This document shows, in pieces, positions 50,996 through 59,154 of a DNA stretch of 64,000 nt. Position 1 is the first letter of the stretch. Every line of letters starts with the position of its first letter. A program made the translations under genes and the position numbers. The stretch spans positions 248,001 through 312,000 of the forward strand of contig NZ_JALPSC010000002.1 in the NCBI RefSeq assembly GCF_023217965.1, read 5' to 3'. This DNA is from Prevotella sp. E13-27 (GTDB lineage: Bacteria > Bacteroidota > Bacteroidia > Bacteroidales > Bacteroidaceae). The notes below the pieces were generated by a model. The model saw only the letters and a program-made list of their open reading frames with translations. It had not been told where the DNA came from and made no database searches.

Positions 50996-53900
50996 ATGGC
51001 AGAAATATTAGATATCATTTCACAGAATACTCAGAGTACGGTTGTTGCTGAGTATGTGCGCGAGGAACGCGAGAGGGAAACAGGTTACCAAAGTGAGAGT
51101 GACTTGGAAAATGAACTGATTGCCCAGCTTCAGCGACAGGGATATGAGTATTTTCCTATCCACAACGAAACGGAGCTGATTGCCAATTTGCGCCATCAGC
51201 TGGAGGTGTTGAATGACCTCAAGTTTACGGATGGCGAGTGGCAACGTTTCTTTAAAGGCGAGATTGCCAACGAAAGTAAAGGCATCAAAGAAAAAGCCTT
51301 TACCATTCAGCGCGACTCAAAGAAGAGTTTTGTGCGTGATGATGGTTCTCAAATCAATATCAATCTGATAGACAAAAAAGACATTCACCATAACTCTACA
51401 CAGGTAATAAATCAATATGCGGTGAAAAGTGGCAGTCAGGACAATCGCTATGATGTAACTATCTTGGTAAATGGCTTGCCATTGGTGCATATAGAACTGA
51501 AGCGCAGGGGCGTGTTGCTCAAAGAGGCTTTCAATCAGATAAACCGATATGGAAGAGAGTCGTTTTGGGCTGACAATGCTTTGTTTGAGTTTGTGCAGAT
51601 ATTTATAATAAGCAATGGTACCACAACAAAGTATTATAGCAACACTACTCGCGACAACCACATAAAAGAACAGACGAGCAAGGCAAAGGCAGGAAGACAA
51701 AGAACCTGCAATAGCTATGAATTCACTTCGTATTGGAGTGATGCAAAGAACAAGTTGCTGAATGATTTGGAGGACTTTACTGCCACCTTTCTGAGTCGTC
51801 ACTCTTTGCTAAGCATCTTGACCCGATTCTGTGTGCTGACAGAGCAACAGGTTCTGATGGCGATGCGCCCCTATCAGATAGCAGCCACAGAACGAGTGCT
51901 GAACCGTATCGAGGTGGCGCACAATGCCAAAATCTATGGCACTGTGAAGGCTGGTGGCTATGTATGGCACACAACAGGAAGTGGCAAGACACTCACCTCG
52001 TTCAAGACAGCGCAGCTCGCTACACAACTGCCATATATAGAAAAGGTGTTCTTCGTGGTGGATAGAAAAGACTTGGACTATCAGACCATGCGCGAGTATG
52101 ATCGATTCCAGAAGGGTGCTGCAAACGGAAATACCTCTACTAAAGTATTGGAGGGACAGATAGCCAGTGCTAAGAGCAAAATCATAATCACTACCATACA
52201 GAAACTGACAAGCTATATCAAGAAAAACCCTGACAGCGATGTGTACCAAAAAGAGGTTGTGATGATTTTCGACGAGTGTCATCGCTCGCAGTTTGGAGAC
52301 ATGCACCAACTAATAACTAAGCGTTTCAAGAAATATTATCTCTTTGGATTCACAGGTACACCTATCTTTATGGAGAACATGCCTACAGGTGTAGGTGTCA
52401 TCAAGACAACGGAAGACGCTTTTGGCGAAAGACTGCATACATATACTATTGTCAATGCCATAAGTGACCACAACGTGTTGCCTTTCCGTGTGGAATATAT
52501 CCGCACGATGAAGGAAAAGGAAGAGATGGAGAACAGCATGGTTTGGGACATTGAGCGCGAGAAAGCCCTAAGTGACCCACGTCGAATAGCCAACGTAACA
52601 CAATATATTTTGGACCACTATGCCCAGCAGACCTTGCAGGGCAAGAACTATAAGATGAGCGTGGTGACCAACGTGGAGAAATTAGCTAAGGACAAGAAGA
52701 AAAGGGTAGAAGAGAAAAGGGGCAAGTCGTTGCTAAGTGGTTTCAATAGCATCCTTGCTGTACAGAACATCCCAATGGCGAAGCTGTATTATCTTGAACT
52801 GAAGCGCCAGTTGGAAGAGCTGCCTGTCAACAAGAGACTGAAGGTGGCAACCATTTTCAGCTATGGAGCGAATGAGGCAGACCCGAATGATGAGGACGAT
52901 GAGTGTAATGACGATACTGAAGGGCTGGATACTTCAAGTCGTGAGTTTCTGGAGCAGGCCATCGAAGACTATAACGAGATGTTTGGCACAACTTATGATA
53001 CCAGTGCCGACAAATTCCCCAACTACTACAAGGATGTGTCTCTGAGAATGAAGAACAGAGAAATAGATATTCTTCTGGTAGTAAATATGTTCCTCACAGG
53101 CTTTGATGCCACAACACTCAATACGCTATGGGTTGACAAGAACCTTAGATATCATGGGCTGTTGCAGTCATATAGTCGCACCAATCGTATTCTGAACAGC
53201 ATAAAGACGTTTGGCAACATCATTTGTTTCCGCAATTTGGAGAATGCAACGAACAAGGCACTATCGCTGTTTGGCGACCCTGAAGCAAGAGGTGTGTCAA
53301 TTCTCAGGCCTTTCGAAGACTATTTTAATGGATATGACGATAATGAGGGAAAGCATCAGAAGGGTTACAAAGAACTTGTCGAAGAACTTCTGAAAAGCTT
53401 GAAACCTGGTGAAATGCCTTTTGGAGAGAAAGCAGAAAAAGAGTTCATCAAATTGTTCGGTAATATACTGAAGATGAGAAACCTGCTCAGCGTGTTTGAT
53501 CAGTTCGAAGCTGTTGACATGTTGAGTGAGCGAGACGTACAGGACTATACTAGTATTTATCTTGACCTGAGAGATAAAATCATCAATAGCCCCAAGGATA
53601 AGGAAGACATCTGTGATGATATTGTGTTTGAGATGGAACTGGTGAAGCAGGTTGAGGTTAATATTGATTTTATCCTATTCCTTGTGGAGCAGTATCGAAA
53701 GACTCATCAGCAAGATGGAGAGATAAGAGCAAAAATCAGTAAGGCAATAGATAGCAGCCCAGACTTGAGAGACAAGAAAGAGCTGATAGATAAGTTCATA
53801 GAGCAATTGACTCCTAATAGTGAAGTTGATGCCGAATGGCGTGTCTATGTGAATAAGGAAAAAATAAAGCAGTTTGAAACTATCGTGGAAGAAGAAAACC

Positions 53901-54190
53901 TTAAGCGAGAACAAGCTGTGGAGTTTATTGAGAATGCTTACGAGCGTGGTTATGTGCCAGAGGGTGGAATGGAACTGGATGGAATAATGCCAGCCATCAA
54001 CCCATTCGACCCATCGGCTGATAGACAGGGTAAGATACAAAAAGTGGTAGAACGTCTGAAAGAATTCTTCAAACGTTTTGCCGGAATTAGTGATGGTGAC
54101 TTCAGCAATGGAGATAGAATAAATATAAAAATAGAAGTTCACAACCATTTTGAAGGAGAAATCAACCAACTCACCATAAACGAAGAATAA
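50996..54190 (+). CDS. hsdR: Type I restriction endonuclease subunit R
   Basis: 1064 residues. N-terminal HSDR_N nuclease domain with Y-D-V-T-I-L-V-N-G-L-P-L-V-H-I-E-L-K-R (E-x-K motif), then a superfamily 2 translocase: Walker A W-H-T-T-G-S-G-K-T near residue 327, D-E-C-H near 425, F-T-G-T-P near 450. A C-terminal helical domain and a last V-H-N-H-F-E-G-E-I stretch bind the methyltransferase core. Motifs look intact, so the enzyme is probably active. Starts on the stop of the displaced hsdS tail (TAATG). Confidence 0.96.
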   Translation: MAEILDIISQNTQSTVVAEYVREERERETGYQSESDLENELIAQLQRQGYEYFPIHNETELIANLRHQLEVLNDLKFTDGEWQRFFKGEIANESKGIKEKAFTIQRDSKKSFVRDDGSQININLIDKKDIHHNSTQVINQYAVKSGSQDNRYDVTILVNGLPLVHIELKRRGVLLKEAFNQINRYGRESFWADNALFEFVQIFIISNGTTTKYYSNTTRDNHIKEQTSKAKAGRQRTCNSYEFTSYWSDAKNKLLNDLEDFTATFLSRHSLLSILTRFCVLTEQQVLMAMRPYQIAATERVLNRIEVAHNAKIYGTVKAGGYVWHTTGSGKTLTSFKTAQLATQLPYIEKVFFVVDRKDLDYQTMREYDRFQKGAANGNTSTKVLEGQIASAKSKIIITTIQKLTSYIKKNPDSDVYQKEVVMIFDECHRSQFGDMHQLITKRFKKYYLFGFTGTPIFMENMPTGVGVIKTTEDAFGERLHTYTIVNAISDHNVLPFRVEYIRTMKEKEEMENSMVWDIEREKALSDPRRIANVTQYILDHYAQQTLQGKNYKMSVVTNVEKLAKDKKKRVEEKRGKSLLSGFNSILAVQNIPMAKLYYLELKRQLEELPVNKRLKVATIFSYGANEADPNDEDDECNDDTEGLDTSSREFLEQAIEDYNEMFGTTYDTSADKFPNYYKDVSLRMKNREIDILLVVNMFLTGFDATTLNTLWVDKNLRYHGLLQSYSRTNRILNSIKTFGNIICFRNLENATNKALSLFGDPEARGVSILRPFEDYFNGYDDNEGKHQKGYKELVEELLKSLKPGEMPFGEKAEKEFIKLFGNILKMRNLLSVFDQFEAVDMLSERDVQDYTSIYLDLRDKIINSPKDKEDICDDIVFEMELVKQVEVNIDFILFLVEQYRKTHQQDGEIRAKISKAIDSSPDLRDKKELIDKFIEQLTPNSEVDAEWRVYVNKEKIKQFETIVEEENLKREQAVEFIENAYERGYVPEGGMELDGIMPAINPFDPSADRQGKIQKVVERLKEFFKRFAGISDGDFSNGDRINIKIEVHNHFEGEINQLTINEE

Positions 54191-54206
54191 TTATAATAGA
54201 TTTTTA

Positions 54207-54237
54207 TTGGAATTTTGCAGAGAAGTTGTTACCTTTG
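54207..54237 (+). promoter_or_regulatory. Promoter upstream of the structured leader
   Basis: TTGG at 54207-54210, 19 bp, TACCTTTG at 54230-54237. The transcript would begin ~54244, giving a ~220-nt leader before the 154-residue gene. Confidence 0.75.
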
Positions 54238-54282
54238 CAATCCAAAAAATAAGAGCTTAGACAGCTTTCTCGTAGCTTCAAG

Positions 54283-54391
54283 AACCGCCTAAATTCTAGA
54301 AAGTCATAAACGAGTGGATTGTCTGCCTGCTCACGTCTTGGAGACGTGGGCATTCGGCAGTTTCAGCATTCGTTAATGACTTTAGGCGGTT
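54283..54391 (+). ncRNA. Candidate structured RNA leader
   Basis: Outer stem AACCGCCTAAA (54283-54293) plus GTCAT (54303-54307) pairs with ATGAC-TTTAGGCGGTT (54376-54391). Inside, CTGCC (54323-54327) pairs with GGCAG (54356-54360), closing a 10-bp hairpin TGCTCACGTC/GACGTGGGCA (54328-54337/54343-54352) with loop TTGGA. A short frame M-K-R-C-C-F and a T-rich AAAGGT..AACCTTTTT hairpin follow before the gene. Looks like an attenuation-type leader; no known family assigned. Confidence 0.55.
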
Positions 54392-54466
54392 AATGAAGCG
54401 ATGTTGTTTCTAAAGGTGCCTGCTCTCCCTTTTTAGTGAACCTTTTTAACCACAATAATTAAAAAC

Positions 54467-54931
54467 ATGGAATTAGCAGACTTGCCCATAGGGCAGCATT
54501 TAGGTGGCATCTACAACTATTTTCAAGGTGCTACCATCCACAACATCGTAATAAATGGTAATATGTCGAAAAGTGGCGAGGAACACTACGACAAGAATAA
54601 AGAGAGTGACTTGCAGAGCAAGCAGAACTACACAGAAATTATAAGAAACACGCAACAGTATTTTTGGGGACAGGCTTCCTACGCAGTGTTGTACTGCGTG
54701 ATGAGGGACTACTTCCAGTATTCAGGCAGTATGTCGCAGTTTGAAAGGGAAGTGGAAAACAGTACATACGACTTTGAGCGTAACTATCATTGTCCTGCAG
54801 GAACATTGAAAATGGCTTTCAAGAATAACAAGTACTACAATCTGCCTATAAACCGATGGAAAGAAAATGGAGCATTGGACAGAACGATGACTTTAGTAGA
54901 TAAACTTAAAGAGAGCATAGAAGAGTTGTAA
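54467..54931 (+). CDS. Hypothetical protein of the island
   Basis: 154 residues, not recognised. N-terminal strand-rich G-I-Y-N-Y-F-Q-G-A-T-I-H-N-I-V-I-N-G-N-M, a pattern seen at the start of several Bacteroidales island proteins, then a charged linker and a helical domain with aromatic-rich N-T-Q-Q-Y-F-W-G-Q-A-S-Y-A-V-L-Y-C-V and a final L-V-D-K-L-K-E-S-I-E-E-L. Soluble. Controlled by its own promoter and structured leader and closed by a terminator, so it is independent of the hsdR operon. Confidence 0.65.
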   Translation: MELADLPIGQHLGGIYNYFQGATIHNIVINGNMSKSGEEHYDKNKESDLQSKQNYTEIIRNTQQYFWGQASYAVLYCVMRDYFQYSGSMSQFEREVENSTYDFERNYHCPAGTLKMAFKNNKYYNLPINRWKENGALDRTMTLVDKLKESIEEL

Positions 54932-54995
54932 TTGATAGGCAAATCTTTACCAAGACCTTTACAAAAACCTTTACTTCTTTACAAATACATTTACC

Positions 54996-55028
54996 GATGG
55001 CTGGAACTGTTTCAGCCATCTTTTTTTT
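54996..55028 (+). terminator. Terminator after the 154-residue gene
   Basis: GATGGCTG.. / ..CAGCCATC stem with loop AACTGTT, followed by eight T. The 331-bp gap 54932-55262 also holds four CTTTAC repeats and the promoter-hairpin unit below. Confidence 0.8.
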
Positions 55029-55033
55029 GCCCA

Positions 55034-55084
55034 TACCTTTGCACCGTCAACAAGGACAAGCGCCTTGATTGACGGTGCTTTTTT
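55034..55084 (+). promoter_or_regulatory. Promoter directly followed by a terminator-like hairpin
   Basis: TACCTTTG at 55034-55041, and starting at 55041 a long stem GCACCGTCAA-CAAGG / CCTTG-A-TTGACGGTGC (55041-55055/55063-55078) with T6 at 55079-55084. A transcript begun here would meet a terminator within ~45 nt. Downstream, GAGGTTACACCTC and a GAGC hairpin continue the leader to the gene at 55263. Confidence 0.6.
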
Positions 55085-55262
55085 CGTTCTTTGAGGTTAC
55101 ACCTCGAAAACATTAGGCGCTCGGAAGAGCTCAAACAAGTTTGGTTCTTCACTCGCTGTTGCGGTCTTTGACTTATTGATACAGGTATAAATGTTATGCG
55201 AGTAAAAACTTTAACTAATTAAAGGTCGCATTAAAGGGTGCGATGTAAAACAAAAACATGTG

Positions 55263-55613
55263 ATGAATAATAATGTTAGAACATTTGCGCAGGGTGTTTG
55301 CGATGTGAGCAACACCATGCGACTGGGCACAAGAAAAGGTGCTCAAACGGTGAAAGAGGCTGAAATTATGGCAAGCGCCATGATGGACCTGATCTACGAA
55401 CAGGAGCCTGGCATCAACGCCTTAGTGGTGGCACAGGTGGCGCTGGCTATGGTGAGACGCTATGTGAGGTGTGGCACGCTATGGGCTGTAGGGTCAGAAT
55501 GTCGTGAGTACATGAACAAGCTGGAAGAGCTGTTCGAGGGCGATGCCTGGATGCAGCCACGTCATGACCTGAGACTGATAAACATGATGCGCTTCGCAAG
55601 GAATATTGGTTAG
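55263..55613 (+). CDS. Hypothetical protein of the island
   Basis: 116 residues, not recognised, mostly helical: G-A-Q-T-V-K-E-A-E-I-M-A-S-A-M-M-D-L-I-Y-E, V-A-Q-V-A-L-A-M-V-R-R-Y-V-R and a basic tail (L-R-L-I-N-M-M-R-F-A-R). It starts at ATG 55263 (a GTG three bases earlier is less likely). Cotranscribed with the 94-residue gene 31 bp downstream. Its place before the primase gene suggests a role in the same replication-type module. Confidence 0.6.
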   Translation: MNNNVRTFAQGVCDVSNTMRLGTRKGAQTVKEAEIMASAMMDLIYEQEPGINALVVAQVALAMVRRYVRCGTLWAVGSECREYMNKLEELFEGDAWMQPRHDLRLINMMRFARNIG

Positions 55614-55644
55614 GAAAGAAAACAAAACTTTTACATTACACATT

Positions 55645-55929
55645 ATGGAAACAAAGATTTTAAGAGTTGTGCGCCAGGGCGAGGCCTTCAGCGTACAGAA
55701 CAAGAACAGCGAGCAGGGAACCATTCAGAAGTGCAACATTGTGCTGAAGGAGATGGGCGGCTCAAGGTTTGAAAATGAGTATGTGTGCGCCATGCTGGGT
55801 AATCTGGCGGCGTGCAGGTTCTACGAGGGTGACATTGTTATTGCCACGCTTCGTTTCTCTACACACGAGTATCAGGGACAGACGTTCCAAGAAATTCTGG
55901 CTACTGATGTCGTGAAGATTAATCTTTAA
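55645..55929 (+). CDS. Small beta-rich protein, possibly OB-fold
   Basis: 94 residues: alternating strands (I-L-R-V-V-R-Q-G-E-A-F-S-V-Q, C-N-I-V-L-K-E-M-G, E-Y-V-C-A-M-L-G-N-L-A-A-C, D-I-V-I-A-T-L-R-F-S, I-L-A-T-D-V-V-K-I). The order of strands and the terminal D-V-V-K-I resemble single-strand-binding or DUF3127-like OB folds, but no signature is certain. A promoter-less start 31 bp after the previous gene. It ends one base before the AT-rich element C, and a single-strand DNA-binding role beside a primase is a plausible guess. Confidence 0.55.
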   Translation: METKILRVVRQGEAFSVQNKNSEQGTIQKCNIVLKEMGGSRFENEYVCAMLGNLAACRFYEGDIVIATLRFSTHEYQGQTFQEILATDVVKINL

Positions 55930-56044
55930 GAAACGAATTGGAATAATTAAAATAATTTTATCCACGAATTATCCTAATTATCATTTAAAATTTAATTAAT
56001 ATAATTTGTGGACCAAATTAGATATAATTAGGAAAATTCGTTTC
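55930..56044. repeat. AT-rich inverted-repeat element C
   Basis: Outer arms GAAACGAATT (55930-55939) / AATTCGTTTC (56035-56044) are perfect; inner arms 55945-55972 / 56001-56029 match in about 20 of 28 positions, including TCCAC..GAATTAT / ATAATT..GTGGA. The centre is AATT-rich. Lies between the 94-residue gene and the primase-helicase pair. Confidence 0.7.
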
Positions 56045-56146
56045 CAGAAAAAGAAACAAAACATTTGAGTTGAAGCCGAAGAGGATATTCTCGAGTAAAT
56101 GGCCAAAGAATCTGAATGCTTCTTCTCGCTAAAACCAACTCAAAAA

Positions 56147-56488
56147 ATGGAAGCAATAATTAAAATTAAAGTTGACGAGAGTGTTGTTGCCCGCATGCGT
56201 AAGGGCGAGTTTGTGCAGGGTTCGCTGCACTTTGATAAATGGACAGGCGAGAAATCGTTTACGGCCTATAGTAGGAAATCGAAGGAGCCAGGCTATGTGC
56301 CTACATACAAGACCATAGCCGAGCTGGACAATGGATGGTTGAAGGAGACGAAGACGCTCATCATTCGCCGCGAGGCATTCCAGAAGCGACTGGGTGCGGC
56401 TCGCATCATGGCACAGATGGACTGTGGCAACAAGCAGGCGAAAGATGCGATGATAGACCGAGAGTTTGACATGATAGAATTCCTCTAA
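56147..56488 (+). CDS. Small protein preceding the primase-helicase gene
   Basis: 113 residues (129 if ATG 56099 is used): M-E-A-I-I-K-I-K-V-D-E-S, S-L-H-F-D-K-W-T-G-E-K-S-F-T-A-Y, L-I-I-R-R-E-A-F-Q-K-R-L-G-A-A-R and an acidic/aliphatic end. I do not recognise it. An inverted repeat (TTTGAGTTG at about 56065 with CAACTCAAA at 56137-56145, plus inner GAAG/CTTC pairs) lies just before 56147 and favours the later start, but it would also sequester the ribosome site. Ends 9 bp before the primase gene, so they are one operon. Confidence 0.6.
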   Translation: MEAIIKIKVDESVVARMRKGEFVQGSLHFDKWTGEKSFTAYSRKSKEPGYVPTYKTIAELDNGWLKETKTLIIRREAFQKRLGAARIMAQMDCGNKQAKDAMIDREFDMIEFL

Positions 56489-56497
56489 TTCAGAATT

Positions 56498-59032
56498 ATG
56501 TTTTGCTATCAGGACAATCAATATTTTTCTCCCGCCGTGGTATGCTCGCGGGAGAAATTTCATGAGCTGCTGGATTCGGCAGTCGTGAAATGGAAGATAG
56601 AGACGATAAGGAGTGTCAGACAGCCAGGGGCTATAGAGAAATGGGGAAGTAATTCGGAATATCAGAAGTTCTGCCTGAAGGAGTCGGCAAAGAAAAAGGG
56701 CGGCGAGGCTTTTAAGGAGCTGAATGATGAGGAGAAACTTTGCCGATGGGCTAACTCGCTGAAGAATAATCTTCCCTGTCTGATATTCGGTGGCAGGGAG
56801 TTTGACGAGCTGCCTACGAGCAAGGACGCGAAAAAACTGATGCGACGCAGGGTGCTGGCTGGTGTTCACCTATCGGGTCTCTTCATGTTTGATGCCGACC
56901 ATATAGATAATCCGCGAGAGGTGTATGAAAAGACGCTGGTGGATGGATTTCCGTGGCAGGTGGTGTTTGCTCATAATACTTCGTCGGGAAAGGGGCTGAG
57001 ACTGGTGTGTAAGGCTCGACCGGAAATAGGCAATATAGCCGATAACCAGATAGAGCTGGCTCGGGCGCTGGGTGTTAAGGCAGATGCCAGTTGCATAGAT
57101 GCTTCACGAATATCGTATGTGCCAAGGCGTGAGGACGTGTTTTTCCTCGATGAGGAAGAGCTGTTTAACTATAATGGTGAGGCCTTTGCTCAGAAATATG
57201 AAGAGGCCTACCGACAAGGACACACGGAGCCTACCGACCCAAGCCACAAGTTTGATGAACTAAACGAAAAACAAAATCAAGATGAAAAAAGTAACGAATC
57301 AGGGAAACCCCTCCCTTCGGGGGGGAAAGGTGGAGACCTTTATCATGGCGTCGAGTATTCAAAAATTTGCGAAGCGTGGCAGGCCGCACAAGGTGGAGCG
57401 CCCGCCTCTGGAGATCGCCATAGAACAATGCTGCAAATGGCTCTCGACCTCAGGTATATCTGCGACAACCAGCCGGAAATGGTCGATAGGGTGCTTAGAA
57501 TGTGCGGATTTGTGCAGGACGTCATCCGCGAACGAGGCGACAAGGAAGTCACCGACATTGCTAATACGGCTTGTGAGCGAAAGCTTTACAAGGACATCCC
57601 GAAAAGGATGCAAGGGGTGCTTGAAAGTGTGGGTGTTCATGCCAGCAAGCCCTCAGGAGCTGCAAAGTCTGTGGGAGCAGTTGAAGTGCCTTACGAACAG
57701 TTCGCTGAAAGGCTGGAACCTCTGCTTTGCGCCCCTTATGCCGAAGCCTGCAGGGGAGTGAGCCGGCACAACTGGCTGGGGGCTGTGATGGCCTCAGGAG
57801 CTATGTACTGCACGCTGATGACACGCTGCTGGTATAAACACTTCAACGGTGCGCGACAGAGGATGAACCCACAGGTGCTGATAATCGGCGATCCTGCCAG
57901 CGGAAAGAGCTTTGCCAAGGACTTGGACGACCAGATAATGTGCTCGATGAGGGCGCAGGATGAAGAGGTGCGCGCTCAGGAGACACGCTACAAGCAGGAG
58001 CAGAAGAAACGCGGCACAAGCTCGAAAGCACAGAAGCAGGACGCGCTGGTGGAGCCAGAGGGCATGATTCGCTATCTGCCCACAAAGACCTCGAACAACA
58101 TCTTCTTCCGAAGGCTGAAAAGGGCGAAAGAGGTGGTGGATGGAGAGGTGCTGCCAATGCATCTGTATATGTTTGACTCGGAGCTGGACTCTTCTATCTC
58201 GGCACAGAGTGGGGGATCGTGGATAGGCAAGCACGACCTGGAGCTGAAGGCTTTCCACAACGAGCTGAGTGGTGTGGACTATGCCAATGGCGACAGTATC
58301 AACGACATCCTGCCCGTGTATTGGAACAGCGTGACCACAGGCACGCAGATTTCGCTCTACAAGAAGTTTACACCAAGGAACATCAACGATGGATTGTGCT
58401 CTCGCGTGGCAATATTCCAGATGGAGGTGGCACGCTATCAGATGGTGAAGAAAAAGATGGTGGACTGGCAGGCCAACGAGGCTCTGAAGCAATGGGGCTT
58501 CAGGTTCGAGGAACTGCACGGAGAGCTGCCACTGGAGAGACTGACAGACCATGTCTATGACCTCTGCGAGCTAAGCGCACAGGAGGCAGAGGCTGCCGAT
58601 GACCACGTGCTGGACTACCTGAGAAAGCGTGCTGTGTTCTATGCCACATGGCTCACGGTGCCGCGAATCATTGGGCGACAGTATGAGGAGTTTAAGAAGA
58701 CAGGAAAGCTCGATATCAACGATGACGACCTGAAGTTTTCGACGCTCATATACGACAGCGTGATATACTTCCAAGACCATTTCTTCGGACAGATGCTGCA
58801 AGACTCGTGGGACAACGCCGCGCGTGAGTATGTGCCGCGTCGCAAGAACTCGAAGAATGCCGATGCCTATCGCGACCTGCCAGAGACCTTTACAGCCAAA
58901 GAGGTGATGGCGATACTTGGCATAGAAAGTGATGCATCGAATAAACAATGTCAGCGCTGGCTAAAGCATGGCTTTGTGGAGCGTGTGAAGCAAGGGAAGT
59001 ACAGGAAAATTATTAAGGATATAATGTTATAA
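56498..59032 (+). CDS. Primase-helicase: VirE-N/BT4734-like plus DUF3987 domains
   Basis: 844 residues. The N-terminal part holds G-L-F-M-F-D-A-D-H-I-D (residues ~130-140) and S-S-G-K-G-L-R-L-V (~162-170), the acidic and His/Ser-Gly features of archaeo-eukaryotic primase-like (VirE-N) domains. Residues ~390-700 form a DUF3987 helicase-like domain with Walker A G-D-P-A-S-G-K-S near 464-471 and L-Y-M-F-D-S-E-L-D (Walker B-like) near 562. A C-terminal helix-turn-helix (F-T-A-K-E-V-M-A-I-L-G-I) ends it. The two domains are joined by a linker encoded partly by a palindromic repeat at 57305-57331. Likely primes or unwinds DNA of a resident mobile element. Confidence 0.82.
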   Translation: MFCYQDNQYFSPAVVCSREKFHELLDSAVVKWKIETIRSVRQPGAIEKWGSNSEYQKFCLKESAKKKGGEAFKELNDEEKLCRWANSLKNNLPCLIFGGREFDELPTSKDAKKLMRRRVLAGVHLSGLFMFDADHIDNPREVYEKTLVDGFPWQVVFAHNTSSGKGLRLVCKARPEIGNIADNQIELARALGVKADASCIDASRISYVPRREDVFFLDEEELFNYNGEAFAQKYEEAYRQGHTEPTDPSHKFDELNEKQNQDEKSNESGKPLPSGGKGGDLYHGVEYSKICEAWQAAQGGAPASGDRHRTMLQMALDLRYICDNQPEMVDRVLRMCGFVQDVIRERGDKEVTDIANTACERKLYKDIPKRMQGVLESVGVHASKPSGAAKSVGAVEVPYEQFAERLEPLLCAPYAEACRGVSRHNWLGAVMASGAMYCTLMTRCWYKHFNGARQRMNPQVLIIGDPASGKSFAKDLDDQIMCSMRAQDEEVRAQETRYKQEQKKRGTSSKAQKQDALVEPEGMIRYLPTKTSNNIFFRRLKRAKEVVDGEVLPMHLYMFDSELDSSISAQSGGSWIGKHDLELKAFHNELSGVDYANGDSINDILPVYWNSVTTGTQISLYKKFTPRNINDGLCSRVAIFQMEVARYQMVKKKMVDWQANEALKQWGFRFEELHGELPLERLTDHVYDLCELSAQEAEAADDHVLDYLRKRAVFYATWLTVPRIIGRQYEEFKKTGKLDINDDDLKFSTLIYDSVIYFQDHFFGQMLQDSWDNAAREYVPRRKNSKNADAYRDLPETFTAKEVMAILGIESDASNKQCQRWLKHGFVERVKQGKYRKIIKDIML
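57305..57331 (+). repeat. Palindromic repeat read in frame within the primase gene
   Basis: AACCCCTCCCTTCGGGGGGG-type palindrome, same family as the intergenic copies; it encodes G-K-P-L-P-S-G-G-K-G-G in the linker. Confidence 0.75.
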
Positions 59033-59035
59033 AAA

Positions 59036-59146
59036 CCACCCCTAAAACCCACCCCTAAAACCCACCCTTCCCTCCCGAGGGGAGGGGGATGAGTTAGAAA
59101 GCGTCGCAAGCGCCGAGTGCCCGAGGGGAGGGGGTGGATTAGAAAG
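59036..59146. repeat. Compound palindromic repeat, right island copy
   Basis: Three tandem AACCCACCCCT-type units, then palindrome TCCCTCCCGAGGGGAGGGGG, linker GCGTCGCAAGCGCCGAGTGC and a half palindrome CCGAGGGGAGGGGG. It is the inverted counterpart of 44950-45043. Confidence 0.8.
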
Positions 59147-59154
59147 GCAATACA

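Noticed and set aside
53675-54169. Open frame on the strand opposite hsdR
   Set aside because: Shadow of a strongly supported coding region; no family features.
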